A DNA stretch of 6,488 bases. It comes from Bacteroidota bacterium. GTDB taxonomy: Bacteria > Bacteroidota > Bacteroidia > JAADEI01. Shown in pieces: positions 5,969 through 6,488 of the stretch; position 1 is the stretch's first letter, and every line of letters starts with the position of its first letter. The position numbers and the translations under genes are program-made. The notes beneath the pieces are model-generated. The model saw only the letters and a program-made list of their open reading frames with translations, had not been told where the DNA came from and searched no databases. Location of the stretch: assembly GCA_024280615.1 (NCBI GenBank), contig JAJRPU010000077.1, forward strand, positions 1-6,488, read 5' to 3'.

Positions 5969-6488
5969 ACATCACCTTTTTCAAAGTACACAGTACCGTC
6001 ACAGTCAACGAATAGGTAGTAGACATATACATCTGGGCGTAGTAGCCTTCCATCGTATGTCCCGTCCCAACCTTTACCTGTCATTTTGTCCCAGAAGACC
6101 CAGAAGTTTCTCTCTTCATGGAGCAGGTTGCCCCAGCGGTCATAAATCCTCCATAATTTAACGAAAGCAGGTCGTTGGCTATACAACTTCAGCACATCAT
6201 TGACGCCATCGCCATTTGGTGTGAATGCTAACGGATGAAACACAACACTATCAGAACACGGCACATCAATAACGTGTATTAGCACCGAATCGTATGTTAT
6301 GCAACCATTGGAAGTTTGTGCAAAGAAGTAGAACCACCATTTTCCAGTATCAGAAATTAACACCGGCGTGTATGTCTGAAGCGGCTCCCAATATTCAATG
6401 GGAGTTCCTTCTTGCTGTTGCCACCACGTTGCAAACACATTAGTCGGAAATTCCCCTCCTATGAACCACGTTGATGATGGATAAATCC
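5953..6488 (-). CDS. Secreted protein with CHU_C / T9SS type B sorting domain, C-terminal fragment
   Basis: This is the C-terminal 177 codons of a cell-surface or secreted protein whose 5' part lies beyond the right edge. The frame is open to the last bases of the window, and the GTG at 6438 is an internal valine, not a start. The final 90 or so residues are a CHU_C domain (gliding-motility-associated C-terminal domain), which acts as a type B sorting signal for the type IX secretion system. Its landmarks, numbered from the first whole codon at the edge, are FTPNGDGVND (88-97), YDRWGNLL (115-122), GWDGTYDG (139-146) and the terminal GDVTLIR (171-177). The preceding segment (TGKWWFYFFAQTSNGCITYD) looks like the end of an Ig/PKD-like repeat of the kind common in such adhesins. 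The tryptophan-rich sequence around it is typical of this class. Total size and function cannot be judged from this fragment. Confidence 0.9.
   Translation of the reverse strand, partial: IYPSSTWFIGGEFPTNVFATWWQQQEGTPIEYWEPLQTYTPVLISDTGKWWFYFFAQTSNGCITYDSVLIHVIDVPCSDSVVFHPLAFTPNGDGVNDVLKLYSQRPAFVKLWRIYDRWGNLLHEERNFWVFWDKMTGKGWDGTYDGRLLRPDVYVYYLFVDCDGTVYFEKGDVTLIR

Noticed and set aside
5920..5970. Imperfect inverted repeat GTTAACG ... CGTAAC as a bidirectional terminator
   Set aside because: The stem is short, contains a bulge, spans more than 30 bases and lacks a T-run on either side.
5938..6015. Short plus-strand frame starting at the ATG that overlaps the thioesterase stop (TAATG)
   Set aside because: It encodes only 25 residues and runs antisense to the conserved end of the CHU_C domain, so the overlap-type start is probably chance.
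1..6488. Possible mobile element, defence system, CRISPR array or RNA gene
   Set aside because: No transposase, integrase, nuclease-helicase cluster, regularly spaced repeats, tRNA cloverleaf or rRNA-like sequence was seen; every gene matches a known cellular family.

Overview
This looks like a chromosomal segment from a member of the Bacteroidota. Three independent signs agree. A DUF6089-type outer-membrane barrel carries the TDYLDDVSKTY signature. A minus-strand protein ends in a CHU_C (gliding-motility-associated, type IX secretion type B) sorting domain. A TATCTTTG box, matching the Bacteroidota -7 consensus TAnnTTTG, lies just upstream of the barrel gene. Shine-Dalgarno sequences are weak or absent before most genes, which also fits. 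G+C is moderate, roughly low 40s % by eye. Genus cannot be named from this sequence.

Left part (1-2973, + strand): the window opens inside the C-terminal peptidoglycan-binding domain of an OmpA-like protein. A cluster of three overlapping genes follows. These are a lipoprotein with a Tll0287-like c-type haem domain, urocanate hydratase (hutU) and a RidA-family imine/enamine deaminase. The junctions are a 4-base ATGA overlap and an 8-base overlap, so the three are very probably co-transcribed and translationally coupled. Urocanase is the second step of histidine degradation, but no hutH, hutI or hutG is visible here.

Middle part (2974-5938, + strand): a 108-base intergenic gap holds a weak hairpin and a Bacteroidota-type promoter. 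It is followed by the DUF6089 barrel gene, a family 5 [4Fe-4S] uracil-DNA glycosylase (UdgB) with a GTG start, ribosomal protein L11 methyltransferase (prmA), and a PaaI-type hotdog thioesterase that overlaps the end of prmA. Gaps are 22 and 11 bases, then an overlap of about 20 bases, so these four may form one transcription unit of unrelated housekeeping functions.

Right part (5953-6488, - strand): a large secreted protein, cut by the window edge, converges on the thioesterase gene with only 14 bases between the two stop codons. Its stop codon sits in a short 8-base tandem duplication.

The window is gene-dense, with no gene-free stretch over 300 bases. I saw no RNA genes, insertion sequences, CRISPR arrays or phage genes. 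I found no convincing new multi-gene system. The most unusual point is the tight coupling of a haem-binding lipoprotein to urocanase and RidA.
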